Assembly: GCA_949130495.1 (NCBI GenBank)
Contig: OX422223.1
Coordinates: 74,212,751 to 74,276,750 of the forward strand
Origin: Sambucus nigra
Taxonomy: Eukaryota > Streptophyta > Magnoliopsida > Dipsacales > Adoxaceae
Direction of reading: 5' to 3'
DNA length: 64,000 nt
Every line of letters begins with the position of its first letter. The first letter of the stretch is position 1. A model generated the notes under the pieces. It was not told where the DNA came from and searched no databases. It saw nothing but the letters and a program-made list of their open reading frames with translations. Of the stretch, positions 1-12,691 are shown one piece after another. The position numbers and the translations under genes were made by a program.

Positions 1-1102
1 GACCAGATTCACTACTTCTTCTGGCATGGCGGAAGGAGGGACTGTGGGCTTGATAAGTAGTTTAATCAAGGCATTCTGATGCAGCTAGGAAGACATAAAG
101 AGTCCCCACATAGTGATGTTAGATTGGGTTTTCTTCAACTGATCGTGGATCTTGCTTTCCTCGAGGGTCATTTATGGAATATGAAGTTTCTCAACACCTT
201 TTCCCTTGTCGATCGCTGATGATTGTGGGTTTAGAACATGGTAATCCCTCCTTAATCTAGTCATATGGTTCATAGAAGAAGGAAAAAATAGAAATCCTGG
301 TTCCTCATCTATCTCGGGTTGTTCAGCCACATTGTTAATTTCTCCAAACAGCTCCTCAAACTATATCATTCCACATATACTGACTATTCGGTTAGTCTTT
401 TCTGGGCTTTTCTCTTCGTTTGAACTATCAAATTCGTCCCCCCATTCGGTGGAAACGACATCTTTTTTCCCTGAGAAGTCAATACACTCCACAACCTCAA
501 GGGCCTCTTTCTATAAATCCTCCCACTCAACGGGGAGATGTAGAAATGAAGGGACCAGGCATCTTTATAATTTTAGAGCATCAAGTAGTACGCACATACA
601 GTAATTTTATCTGTCTATCAAAATAATGCTGCCACGATCTGGATGACATCATCTAAATTGACTTCATTGGTAGGTACCACCCAACTATCTGACTCTCGAG
701 CCCATTTTTGAGCTTCCAAGAAGAGTGTACTGAATCTCTGGCAGTCAATGGTCATTTTTAAGGGTAATTTCAGCTCGAACTCTAGAATTTGGTTCAATAC
801 CGTCAATAATTCCATATCTTTTCCTCCGAAACTAGTACGAACAACAATTCATGCAATAGTAAGGAGTGACAAGGCTTGATTGACAAAACAGGTAGGATGT
901 AGGAGAAAATAAAACTTGGAGGGGTTTAGGGGAGTATATGGGTATGATGGGTGATTTACTGGTTATAATCTGGGTAGATGGATAAAATTTGGGGTCTTCT
1001 TCTAGGAAGAAGGCATTTGTATGATTTAGGAGTGGATTGTGGGTAGTTTTTGGTTTAGGATTGGCTGGTGGGGCAATATTACCCCAATCAATCAGATCTT
1101 GG
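1..1102 (-). pseudogene. Ogre-1: end of gag and start of protease region, decayed
   Basis: Read on the minus strand, this is the stretch between capsid and protease of a Tat/Ogre-like Gypsy element. A 65-residue open piece (815 to 618) contains the segment WARESDSWVVPTNEVNLDDV, which matches the equivalent part of Ogre-2 near 25.8 kb. Further left, about residues LKKTQSNITMWGLFMSS then LHQNALIKLL mark the conserved segment just before the protease in Tat/Ogre polyproteins. Several stops and frameshifts break it. It continues the gag at 10,830-12,214; Tekay-1 sits between the two halves. The protease itself lies beyond the left edge. Assignment to Tat/Ogre rests on that motif and on the Ogre-2 copy. 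Confidence 0.72.
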
Positions 1103-2740
1103 TGTAATACCCTATATTTCTGTGTATTTTAGTTAATTAATTTGAGGAATTAATTAGGAAAAATACGATTTAAATTAAACTACGCGAGTGAAGTAATTTA
1201 ATGCGATTATATAATAATTATGACTACTAAATATTAATCGAGAGATAGATACTGATTAATATTTCATTATGGTAATTACTAAGTGCGAATAGTAAATAAT
1301 TGATAATTATAGTTTATGGCATAGCGAGTGATACGTGCGTATTTTATTTTGTCTCACTGGGAGTCGCATGTAGACTATTTTGAGGTGAGAAATGAGAAAT
1401 ATATTATAAGTGACTTGGATGATAATTTAGAGGCCACTAATGATTCCGGATGGGTTGAAATAGTTAGAATAGTGTACCAAGGAGTATAGTTTGGGTCCCG
1501 GGTTAATTTTGAACCAAACTGGCACCTATTAAGGGCCTTTCGATCATTTTTCAAAAAGAGGTTAAGGGACCTATGAAATTGAGAGTCGTATATCTGGTAT
1601 TTAGAGATTAGGGTTAGGGATCATAACACAAAAGGTTAGAGAGGCCATTAGAGAGAAGAGATAACCATTTCCCAAAGCCTAAGGAGACATTTGTGAAGGT
1701 GGTGAAGGGTTTCTTGCACCTCAAGGTGATTAGAAAGGAAGATTTGAGAAGAAGAAATCAATCATCAACCAAGAACTATGAAATCAGATCAATCAATGAA
1801 AGGAAAGCGTTTATTTCAAATAAAATTGATGTTATAATACCCATGTGTAGGGATTTCAAGAATAGATTTATTTGATTTAAAAATCTTTGAGGAAAAGTAA
1901 CAAATGATTACATGTTTGAGTAAAATTGCATGTAGTTAGTGTTTATATCGGTAGAGAATTATAAATTAGAAGAGTTTTGATTATTACTGCAGATTTAAAA
2001 CTAGGTTTTAAATTGAATGAAATGGATGAACACAAAACTAGATTTATGAAAGAATTTTGAGGGTTTGATTCATTTTTTATTGATTTCGGTGAAGTTTTAA
2101 TGTGTTTGAAACATTAGAAATCATCCTAAATCATGTAGGAATAGTTAGGAATAATTGGATGCGAATTTGGTGAAGAATTATGGGGTTTGAGTAAATAAAA
2201 AAGGGTGAAAATCAAAGAAGACCAAGTTGCACCTGTTCGATAGACCAAATACTTCGATAGATCGATCCTGGAAGAATTTGGTTTCTTTTCTTGGTTAAAT
2301 TTTCTAGGATTACCAATGATGTAAGGGAATCTTAGGAGTGATATTATACCTATGTAGGAACTTGATAAAGATCATTAGGTGTATAGAGAGTTCCGTTAAG
2401 TCCTTTGAGCGTTGGACTTAGAGTATGGACCAACAGGGATAACCGATTGAGAGATAGATCAGGAAATTTGGGAATTAAGCTACGGAGAGGGAGTAGACAT
2501 CAATTTAACAGGTATACCAGTAGGTTAAAGATGGTAACTACTGAATTTATATAAGGAGGGGTAACTAGGACCCTTAGAGTTGTGTGGACACTCTTATAGA
2601 TACGATGTTGAAATAAATCATGAAGTAAATAGTACGATGGGTATGTGAGAGGTATATACTACGTACTAACACGTATTATCGGGTTGTGTAAATACCCATT
2701 GATGCATAGTAATACATAGGTTATGTGAATACCTAAAGTA

Positions 2741-2744
<4 letters not shown>

Positions 2745-2816
<72 letters not shown>
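2745..2816. repeat. (TA)n microsatellite in Tekay-1 5' LTR
   Basis: An uninterrupted TA run of about 72 bp. In the other LTR the same position (9380-9463) is a shorter TA run followed by a TG run, so the two LTRs have diverged here. Confidence 0.95.
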
Positions 2817-2819
<3 letters not shown>

Positions 2820-3240
2820 TGATCGAGGTGTGATTCCAAACTAATATAATTAATGACTCTTGGTGATCGAAGTATGATTTCGAGCCAAGAGATATAAATC
2901 AATATTGGTGATCGAGGTACAATTCCGAGACAATAACCCATAAATTGTGATAGGGGAGGTGATTATATAGTATGTGTTTATAGTATGTATTATGCACGAA
3001 ATATATATGTACATAAAGTGTGGTTAATTCTATATTTGGGTCGATGATTATCCAGACCGATACATGAAAGCTTGATTTGGGGTCGATGATTATCCGGACC
3101 AAATTGAATATGAATAATATTAGGGTTGATGCTTATCCAGACCAATGTGCATGTGCACAACATTTACTTTGGGGTTGAGGGATATCTGGACCAATGTAAA
3201 TGATAGGATGATTGGGGTCGATGATTATCCGGACCAATAA
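2815..3240 (+). repeat. Two short tandem motif families inside the LTR
   Basis: Three copies of TTGGTGATCGAGGTGTGATT-like units are followed by five copies of GGGGTCGATGATTATCCGG-like units spaced about 40-52 bp apart. The second family is kept in the other LTR (about 9523-9730). The first family is missing there, which accounts for most of the length difference between the LTRs. Confidence 0.8.
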
Positions 3241-4339
3241 TCCTATAGTATATATTGAGCGTGAAATATGTACTTCATGCTATTCTACTTATGTGTGAAA
3301 GTAGACATGTAGATGATATATATATAGAGAGAGAGAGATACATCTAAATGGAAAATTAAGTAGAGAGAAACTTAATTACACGATTAAAAATAGATTGGGA
3401 ATATATATAGTAAAATAAGTAGTGAAACTTAATGATGGACGTTGAATGATGATAAATATGAAATGCTATATAAATTAAGTAGTGAGACTTGATTACGATG
3501 ATTAAACATAACATATGTAAATGTTATATGAAAACTTAAAAATGTGAGAAAGGTTAATAATGAAGCGTGTTGTATGGTCATTAAGGGAGAGTAGACCATT
3601 GATAATATCGGTTATATACTTTAGTAAAGATAGATTGGGTATAATAGATGGGTGGGATAAGTATTGAATGTTAGGCGTGCACATTAGATGAGAGGTGAGG
3701 AAACTCAAGGGAGTGTGCCTAAACCTAACATGTGTAATCAATAATCGATTTTAATTGCAATAAATTGCTTGTTAAATATTTTCAAAATGTTTTGAGTACT
3801 AACTCGTGCTATAAAAATATTTTCAAAACCTTTTAGGTGTCCAGACACAAGGGCGCCATACTTGATGGTTTTATTCAAGGGACTCGAAGTTGTAGCACCG
3901 TGGATTCTGACAGGATTTTGAGTAGCCGATTCTTTCATTCAGATCTAGCATAGGATCTCATTTTTCTATCTCGTATATGGACTTGTTAATAGTATTAAAA
4001 TTTCAGATTTGTATCAGTTTTACTTTGCAGTTTGGACTTAGATTATTACTTGGTTTTAGTTGTTTTAGCCAATGGTTTATTCGGCATGACTTTGATTCAT
4101 TTACATATTATGATGGTTTTTATTCTAGTATATTATGAATGTTGTTTTAGTTTTCGAACTATTTATATATCCTGTTTATTTGAAAGATCAAATTTGGCAC
4201 CGGTTTAATTAACTATTAGGTGGATAGTGATAATTTTTTGGTTTTCGACAGTGATGCTAAGAATGAATCATATGACAAACCTGTTTTAATTTGATAGAGG
4301 CCAGATCACCTAATATTTGATTAGACGGGGTGTCACAGA

Positions 4340-4351
4340 TGGAATTAGAGC
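4340..4351 (+). other. Tekay-1 primer binding site
   Basis: TGGAATTAGAGC lies two bases after the LTR end and is followed by ATCAGGTTC. It differs at two positions from TGGTATCAGAGC, the complement of the initiator-Met tRNA 3' end. The Tekay-2 leader has the intact form with the same downstream bases. Confidence 0.8.
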
Positions 4352-7300
4352 ATCAGGTTCTAGTGCCCATAGGATCTGTATGGCTTACTACGATTTCAAC
4401 GTATTGTTCTTTTGATTTATAGTCCTATCAAAGGATTGTTGTATCCCTCTACGTATGCGACTTACGTTCTCCTGCTATGAAGTACAGTTGATGTGATTCA
4501 TATACGAGTTCGATTGGGCGTGGTACATCGAACACTGTAGGACGGTCAGCAAAAAGTGTTCGAAGCACTCCAGGAGGAAGGGCTTAGCTTAAGATTGGGA
4601 GTTTTCAGGATATGGTAATCGCTTTAGAGAGCACCATAATTATTTCTTGGAGAGATGGCGAGCAAGAAGATCACTCGGGGATGATAATTTCCCAAACACA
4701 TTTACGGGGAACAGTAATACAATTTCAGACTCGCCCAACTTTGTAGATAAGGAGAGAGTCATGGGGACTCTTTCGAAGAGTCACTATAAGAATTTGGGAA
4801 GGAGATGAAGTGTGATGGATAAGTGGATTGAATAATTCCTAAGAAAATTGTGTAGGGTGGAGTGCAGGGGCACCCAGGATTAAATGTGAGGTGAAATCCT
4901 TGCTCTTAGGGACAACATTGTGGTGACATGAGTCAAGAATACCAGTTCCGAGAGAAAGACCACCCGTAATTAGTTAGTAGGAGCAGAGAAATGGGAATGA
5001 CACAGAAGGGTGTCTTATGGGTAAAGAATAGGAGCACATGTGTGACCCTAGTCCACCACGAGTTAGGGGACAAGAACGTTAGGCCAACTGGAGCAATGAT
5101 TTATAGAAATTTTGGTTCGACTGGGATGAGGGTGTTATGTCTAAGAACCATTCGAGCCACCAGCATTTATGACAATTGGAACTATGAGTTTTATCCTCGG
5201 GTAAATGGGGTAAGTTTTATATGACACTAGGGAGTCACAGTATTTCTGTTAGCACTAAATTCGAATGTGAGATGAGTTTAGTGGGTATATCGTTGTTAGC
5301 ACTTTATTGTGTGTATAGTCGCCTTTGTATAGAAGGGCTCTCTTTAGTACTATCCGCAGGTGGAGTGGCTGTAGGCACAGGGAGATATATATGTTGGAAT
5401 TATACTTCTAGTGATGTATCATACTAGTGTGATATTATCTTGAGTATGGACTGATTAGCAATGTGGGTGGAACAATAGAGGGCTATGATAACAAGGTTAT
5501 TGTATTCGTTAATCAAGGACAAGATAAGTTGTTTTGTGATGTCTCACCTGAAAGGGGGTCGAACTCGCGTTTATATAATATTATGTTGGAGACTTCAAAG
5601 AGCATAGATGTCTCGTAATAGTTAATCCCGCTGGGTAGGGACTTTATGGATATGATTCATGAAGTATCGAGTTTTTCGCTGAGCGGAGAGATTGAGTTAA
5701 TTGGTGATTTAGCGCTAAGAACTCAGTGATAGTAGGAGCGTAGTGTTATGTAACTCCTTTAAGGATGCAGGAATAGAGAACTGGTCAAGTTGACCGGGGG
5801 GCATAGGGATTGCGTGTCCCAATTTCATACTTTAAGCCCATGAAACTTGATGATCGATAATGCTAGGTGATAGCACATTTGGGAAGCTCCTTCATTGAGT
5901 TTCGTTGTGAGATGAGATACGCTTGAACCTTAATAAATTTCGGGAGTAACGAGACATTGATGGATGCTAGGGCATCCGAGTTAAATAATCATGATCTAAC
6001 GTGTAGAGAAAACACTTTGAGCTGCGAGCTATTATACGATATAAGATTAGTGGAAAATTCCTCTCACCGTGAGCTGATGAGTGGGATAGTCTTGAGAAGA
6101 ATTAAATGATGAATTTATAATGTGATTGAGAATACCCATGTGAGATAGCCACGCTGAGGAGGTGAGGCCAATATGGATAAAATCGTCTCGTGTATGTGAC
6201 ATTTGTGATGTTTTTACAAATATACGAGAGTTATAGGGTGTAGGGGCGCCCTGATCAGTTGGTTTATAAATCTTCCAAGATAGAGGGGCGTGGAAATTGA
6301 TGCGTGAAAAGTATACATAGGGGCAGTCATCAATTAAGCTCGAATGGGACGATGGATTGAATGTCATGTGAGAAAGACGATGAACCAAGTATATATATAC
6401 AAATAGATCTAGCACACTCGAGATAGGTTGGAAGGCTGTGCAAAGCCATTCAAAAGATTTCTCTTAATAAAAATGTGGCCCAACTGATCTTGGAAAATAG
6501 AGAGGAGCTTTACTCAGTCGAATGTTGAGAGTGGCTTATGCGTAAATAGGGTGTTGATGACTATGGGGCAAAAAGACCCAAAAAGTGTGCCAGTTTTAAA
6601 AAGTGCACGGGTCGTGACTTTTGGCATACCGGGGGAAGAATGGGAGTATAAAGTACCACTAAATCTGAGATATTATAAGTGGGAATTGGTGTTGGACGAG
6701 ACATAGTGAGATTATCTCCGAATGCACCACTCTTAGATGCAAAAAGGTTAGCTTGAGATGATCAACCAGAATTTGGTAACAAGACTACTTTTCCAGTGAT
6801 GAAATGGGTAGGTAGACTTATAAAATTCATGGATGGACTGCCAATATCATGACTAGGTCAAGAATTCCTCTCAGTGTATGGAATGGATTGATTGAGATGA
6901 AGAAATTATTATTCTTTCTTTGAAAAGAAGGATTGCATCGATGCTAGGTGCCTCCCAATGTTATTGTGGTTCAGGATGAGATCATGTAATCCCACCTCTG
7001 ATATGGATTATCAGGAATCAATGGGGAGGAGATTTTGTTTTGGGCATACCATATCACCTATAAGCCGATGGGTAGACGAGAGGCGATTTATTATGCTGGC
7101 TAATGCGAGTAGTGCGCGTGGTGTCGTGTAGAGTAATTGAGGGGAGAAATTACCATTAGTAGAGTTTTTTGTAATAACTTGTACCAGTTTATCATGCACA
7201 AGATACCTTTTGAGGTTTTGTGGTGGAAAGCCTTACCGTTCACCCTCTGGTTGATTATAGATGAGGGGATAACTAGATTTTGGGACTGGACGTGATTTAT

Positions 7301-7756
7301 AGTCCATTGTTAAGAGTGGAGTCAACCACAAACTATTTTGGGTGGATTTTGAATGTCATAAGAGTTACGTTTCCTTAAACCAAAGTTTTAAACACTAACA
7401 TGATTGGTCAGATGTTATCGTGATTTCTCCCATGAAGGGAGTTTTGAGTTGTGTGAATAAGGGGAATTCGCATTTAGGGATGTGCGACATTTTCTCAATA
7501 TGGAGTCAAAAGAGGCAGTATTAAGATCACATGACTGATAGAGTGTATCAGTATGTAGTGAATTGAGAAAGATTGTTGATAAAATTGGGCTAAAGCGATT
7601 AAATCATTTGATAGGTGGGTACCACAAGCAGGTGCATAGTGGAGTGACCCTTATGTTATTATGATTTGAATTTGGGTACTAGAGGATGTAATAATGTTAA
7701 AGATCCAAGGTTTTAGTACCACTCTTTCCCTAATTTTGAGGACAAAATTCATTTAT
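4352..7756 (+). pseudogene. Tekay-1 gag-pol remnant
   Basis: The interior is too mutated to translate as one protein, but scraps can be placed. Around 5435-5530 the pieces ILSMD, LAM and a following VIVF-like stretch correspond to the protease-side segment containing GMDWLA in Tekay proteins. Around 7138-7260 the pieces GEKLPLVEF and IPFEVL correspond to the C-terminal half of integrase. Just before the polypurine tract the sequence TTTTGAGGACAAAATTC matches the usual end of Tekay coding regions. Order and spacing agree with gag, protease, RT, RNase H, integrase on the plus strand, with large parts missing. The short open frames at 4991-5427 are not recognisable. It encodes nothing functional. 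Confidence 0.6.
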
Positions 7757-7769
7757 AAGGGGGGAAGTA
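7757..7769 (+). other. Tekay-1 polypurine tract
   Basis: AAGGGGGGAAGTA directly precedes the TG of the 3' LTR. The Tekay-2 tract read on its own strand ends in the same GGGGGGAAGTA. Confidence 0.88.
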
Positions 7770-9380
7770 TGTAATACCCTGTATTTCTGTGTATTTTTAT
7801 TTAATTTATTTGAGGAATTAATTAGGAAAAATACATTTTAAATTAAATTACGCGAGTGAAGTAATTTAATGAAATTAGATAATAATTGTGACTAATAAAT
7901 ATTAATCGAGAGATAGATACTGATTAAAATTGCATTATGAAATTTACTAAGTGCGAACAATAAATAATTGATAATTATGGTTATATGGCAATGCGAGTGA
8001 TATGTATGTATTTTATTTTATCTCACCGGGAGTCGTGTGTAGACTATTTTGAGGTGTGAAATGAGAAACATATTTTAAGTGACTTGGATGATAATTTAGA
8101 GATCACGAATGATTCTGGATGGGTCAAAATAGTCAGAATAGTGTACCCAGGAGTATAGTTTGGGTCCCGGGTCAATTTTGGACCAAACTAGCACCTATTA
8201 AGGGTATTTCGGTCATTTTTCAAAAAGATGTTAAGGGACCTACAAAATTTAGAGTCATATATCTGATATTTAGAGAATGGGGTTAGGGCTCATAACAAAA
8301 AATATCAGAGAGAACCATTTTCCAAAGCCTAAGGAGAAATTTGTGAAGGTGGTGAAGGGTTTCTTGCACCTCTAGGTAATTAGAAAGGAAGATTTGAGAA
8401 GAAGCAATAAATCATCAACCAAGAACCACGAAATCAGATTAATCAATCAAAGGCATGTGCTTATTGCAAATCAAATTGATGTTAAAATACCCATGTGTAG
8501 GGATTTCAGGAATAGATTGATTTGATTTAAAAATCTTTGAGGAAAAGTACCAATTGATTACATGTTTGAGTAAAATTGCATGTAGTTAGTGTTTATATCT
8601 ATAGAGAATTATAAATCAGTAGAATTTTGATTATTACTGTAGATTTAAATCTGGGTTTTGAATTGAATGAAATGGATGAGCACAAAACTAAATTTATGAA
8701 AGAGTTTTATGGGTTTGATTCATTCTTGATTGATTTCGGTGAAGTTTTAATGTGTTTGAAACATTAGAAACATCCTAACTCATGTAGGAATAGTTACGAA
8801 TAATCGGATGTAAATTTGGTGAAGAATTATGGGGTTTGAGTAAATCACAAAGGGTGAAAAATTAAATAATCGATCGATCGACCCATGAATGTCGATCGAC
8901 TAAATCCTTCGGTCGATCGACCCAGGCAGAATTTGGTTTCTTTTCTTGGTTAATTTTTTTGGGATTACCAATGTTGTAAGGGAATCTTAGGAGTGATATT
9001 ATACCTATGTAGGGACTTGATAACAAAGTCCATTAAGTCCTTTGAGCGTAGTACTTAGAGTATGGACCAGCAGGGGTAACTGATTGAGAGATAGATCGAA
9101 AAATTTGGCAATTGATCTACGGAGAGGGAGAGGACATCAATTTAACAGGTCTACCAGTAGGTTAAAGATGGTAACTACTGAATTTATATAAGGAGGGGTA
9201 ACTAGGACCCCTAGAGTTGTGTGAATACTCTTATACATATGATGGTGAAATAAATCGTAAAGTAAATAGTACGACGGGTATGTGAGAGGTATATACTACA
9301 TACTAACATGTATTATCGGGTTGTGTGAATACCCATTGATGCATAGTACTACATAGGTTGTGTAAATATCTAAAGTATAC

Positions 9381-9465
<85 letters not shown>

Positions 9466-10824
9466 ATAGTATATATTGCATGCAAAATATATATATACAT
9501 AATGTGTGCTTAATTCTGTATTGGGGTCGATGATTATCCGGACCAATACATGAAGCTCAATTTGGGTTCTATGATTATCTGGACCAAATCGAAGATGAAT
9601 AATATTAGGGTCGATGATTATTTGAACCAATGTACATATGCATAACATTTACTTTGGGGTCGAGGGATCCGGGCAATCCGGGCCAATGTAAATGATAGGA
9701 TGATTGGAGTCGATGATTATCCGGACCAATAATTCTATAGTATATATTGTAAGTGAAATATATACTTCATGATATTCTACTTATGTGCGGAAGTAGACTT
9801 TTAGATGATATATATATATATATATATACATCTAAATGGAAAATTAAGTTGAGAGAAACTTAATGACAAGATTAAAGATAGATTGGGAATATCTAGAGTA
9901 AATTAAGTACTGAAACATAGTTATGGAAGTTGAATGATAATATATATGAAATGCTATATGAATTAAGTAGTAAGACTTAATTAGTATGATTAAACATAAC
10001 ATATGTAAATGTTATATGAAAACAGAAAAATGCGAGAAATGTTAATAATGAAGCATGTTGTATGGGCGGTACGGGAGAGTAGACCATTGATAATATCGGT
10101 TATATACTTTAGTCGAGATAGCTTGGGTATGATATCTAGGTGGGTGAAGTATAGAACGTTAGGCGTGCACATTAGATGAGAGGTGAGGAAACTTAAGGGA
10201 GTGTGCATAAACCTAACATGTGTAATCAATAACCAATTTTAATTGCGAGAAATTTCTTGTTAAATGTTTTCAAAATGTTTTGAGTACTAAATCTTGCTAT
10301 AAAAATATTTTCAAAACCTTTTAGGTGTTCAGTCACAACGGCGCCATACTTGATGGTTTTATTCCAGGGACTCGGAGTTGTAGCACTGTGGATGCTGACA
10401 GGATTTTAAGTAGCCGAGTTTTTCATTCAAATCTAACATAGGATCTCATTCTTGTATCTCGTATATGGACCTATTATCGGTATTACAGTTTCGGTTATGT
10501 ATTAATTTTACTTTGCCATTTGGACTTGGATTATTACTTATTTTGGTTGTTTTAGCCGATGGTTTATTTGACATAACTTCGATTCATTCACATATTATGA
10601 TGGTTTAGATTACAGTATATTGTGAATGTTGTTTTATTTTTCGAACTATTTATATATCCTGTTTAATTGAAAGATAAAATTTGGCACCGATTTTATTAAC
10701 TATTAGGTGGTTAGTGATAATTTTTTTGTTTTCGACTGTGATGCTAAGAATGAACCATATGACAAACCTATTTTAATTTGATAAAGGTCTGATCGCTGGG
10801 TATTTGATTAAACAGGATATCACA
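7770..10824 (+). repeat. Tekay-1 3' LTR
   Basis: The right LTR is about 3,055 bp, beginning TGTAATACCC and ending GATATCACA. It lacks the three-copy GGTGATCGAGG block of the left LTR but keeps the five-copy GATGATTATCCGG block. A cluster of CGATCGATCGACC-like sequence lies at 8867-8932, about 1.1 kb from the LTR start. Confidence 0.88.
9380..9463. repeat. (TA)n(TG)n compound microsatellite in 3' LTR
   Basis: About 22 bp of TA followed by about 60 bp of TG. It occupies the place of the pure TA run in the other LTR. Confidence 0.95.
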
Positions 10825-10829
10825 CTTGG

Positions 10830-12214
10830 ATTACATTTCGTAGGTGGAAACATTGATATGTGGTGTGGCCGGCACTTTGGTGAAAATCGCAATGGGCATC
10901 TGGTTTGAAATTTTTGGGAAGTGGGGTTGGTAATGGACGAGGGTCCAATGGCTTTATAAGATTTTGGCTTAAAATGGCTTGGTAAACTTTGGAGAGGGGA
11001 GCATAAATCTTGGTGTATTCCTTCCTGACTGGGTTAGGGCGCCGTTCAGGTGCCCATGAAGTGGTAGGCTGGGAGATGTTATTGATGGTTGAAACTGTGG
11101 TATTGGCAAGTTTTTCGTACTTTTGGGAGTGAATTGTCCGGATACTTTCTTCAGATCAACTTCTGTCAGGGCAAGAGTTTCCTAGATCTCCACTCCTGCT
11201 TCTCGAAGGGCTCAAAAATAAGGGTAATACTGTCCTCCCATCATCGCTCGAACGTGGGGTAAGAAGTTTTTCTTCATAATAGTGACTTACTCCTCTTTGG
11301 AAGGCCGGTTGGTCATGGTGGATGTTTTCTCTCTCCATCTTGCTATGAATTTGCTAACAAATTCACCAGGTATCTATTTGAGAAATTCTAAATCACGACG
11401 GATAATCTCCAACTCTTCGGTATACTTAACTGTGACATGATTTTGAGGGCAACATCCTTCCAACTGCGGATTCTGGACTCCTCGAGAGATAATAACCAGC
11501 AAAGAGAGTTATCCTTCAAAGTTTGTTAGAACATTTGGGCCATTATTTTCTCAAAGGCACCTAGGAGAGTCATGGCTTGGTGGTAGCTTCAAATATGAAC
11601 AATTGGGGGTCCACTACCTCTGAACTTCTTAATGTTCGTCATCTTGAACTTTTTTGACAACCTTGCTTTAGGATAGGGAGACATATGGGTGTAATCCATG
11701 TAGTTCTCACAGATTCGGACTTGATCAAACTTCTTGGTCAACATCTTGAGGTCTCCTTGATGTTTTTTAACTCTTCTTCCTTCGAATCAACGGTTACAGG
11801 TAGGTTAGCCTCTCGCTGGGCAAGATTCAACATAGAAAGATGAGCTGGCAGTGGTCCATTAGCAGGAAGGGTACATGGAGCGTGCTGATATTCCTTGGGG
11901 ATCCAAACAGGCTCAGGTTCGGGAGGACCCATAGCGTGAGGGAAGAGGACCCAGTTTCGTTGCATCTCATGGACCTCGATTTGAAGGTTGTCAATCTTAG
12001 CAAATATTTACACTAGGAGTGTCATCAAATCCGGCTTCACATTAGGAACTTGGTCAGCGCTCTCCACGAAAAGTGGATAAAGATAGATTTTGAACTCGGA
12101 GGAAGTAGCGAGGGAACTGACGAAGCCTCGGGGCGGTTTGACGGAAGATCGAAGACAATAGGGAGCCAGACCAAGGGTCAGGTATACGATTGACCTGAGA
12201 AGGAAAAAAATCAA
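10830..12214 (-). pseudogene. Ogre-1 gag, interrupted by Tekay-1
   Basis: Read leftward from about 12,204, this is the capsid protein of a Tat/Ogre-like element. Open pieces at 12,214-12,008, 11,965-11,738 and 11,338-11,156 line up with Ogre-2 gag at 25.6-27.4 kb. A further piece near 11,470-11,500 reads LSLEESRIRSWKDVA, from the conserved capsid core. Near 10,870-10,900 the residues HCDFHQSAGHTTYQCFHL form the Cys/His zinc-finger-like motif typical of this lineage. The frame is broken by several stops and at least one frameshift. The CTTGG target site of Tekay-1 follows about 14 residues after that motif, and the protein resumes at 1102 going left. Not functional. Confidence 0.72.
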
Positions 12215-12442
12215 TTTATTTCTGAAATAGAAGGATAAAACTGTTATTTTTGGAAAGGGAGGAAAATATTTTTGACTTTTTTCGAAAAGAGGAAGACAAG
12301 ATATTAATGGGTAAAGAGGAGGAAAAGCATTTTTGGTATAAGGAAGGAAAAATGCTTTTGAGATTTTGATAAAATAGGGGAAAATGTTTTTGACACTTTT
12401 GGTAAAGAAAGAGGAAAAACGGGAAAAGGGGTCTCAACATGA

Positions 12443-12691
<249 letters not shown>

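Larger units (their letters stand above)
1103..4337 (+). repeat. Tekay-1 5' LTR
   Basis: The left LTR is about 3,235 bp and starts TGTAATACCC. It contains a long TA run (2745-2816), three copies of a TTGGTGATCGAGGT-type unit (about 2817-2925), five copies of a GTCGATGATTATCCGGACC-type unit (3028-3235), and a short cluster of CGAT steps near 2240-2270. Small reading frames inside it are not conserved in the other LTR and are not genes. Confidence 0.88.
1103..10824 (+). mobile_element. Tekay-1: complete-ended, decayed Tekay/Del-type LTR retrotransposon
   Basis: Two direct long repeats (1103-4337 and 7770-10,824) both begin TGTAATACCC; the left one ends TGTCACA and the right one ATCACA. The 5-bp duplications CTTGG lie at 1098-1102 and 10,825-10,829. 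A primer site resembling TGGTATCAGAGC follows the left LTR, and a polypurine run AAGGGGGGAAGTA precedes the right one. The interior is only about 3.4 kb, shorter than expected for this lineage, and has no long reading frame. LTRs of about 3 kb plus an initiator-Met primer site fit Tekay/Del chromoviruses, and the end sequences resemble Tekay-2 here. The two LTRs differ at roughly one site in ten where I compared them, so this is an old insertion. It interrupts the gag of Ogre-1. Confidence 0.9.

Noticed and set aside
1693..1875. A 60-residue frame in the Tekay-1 5' LTR
   Set aside because: The corresponding position of the other LTR (about 8345-8520) has a stop early on and no frame is kept.
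5221..5427. Open frames in the Tekay-1 interior
   Set aside because: They do not match any Tekay protein part and lie among decayed pol scraps.
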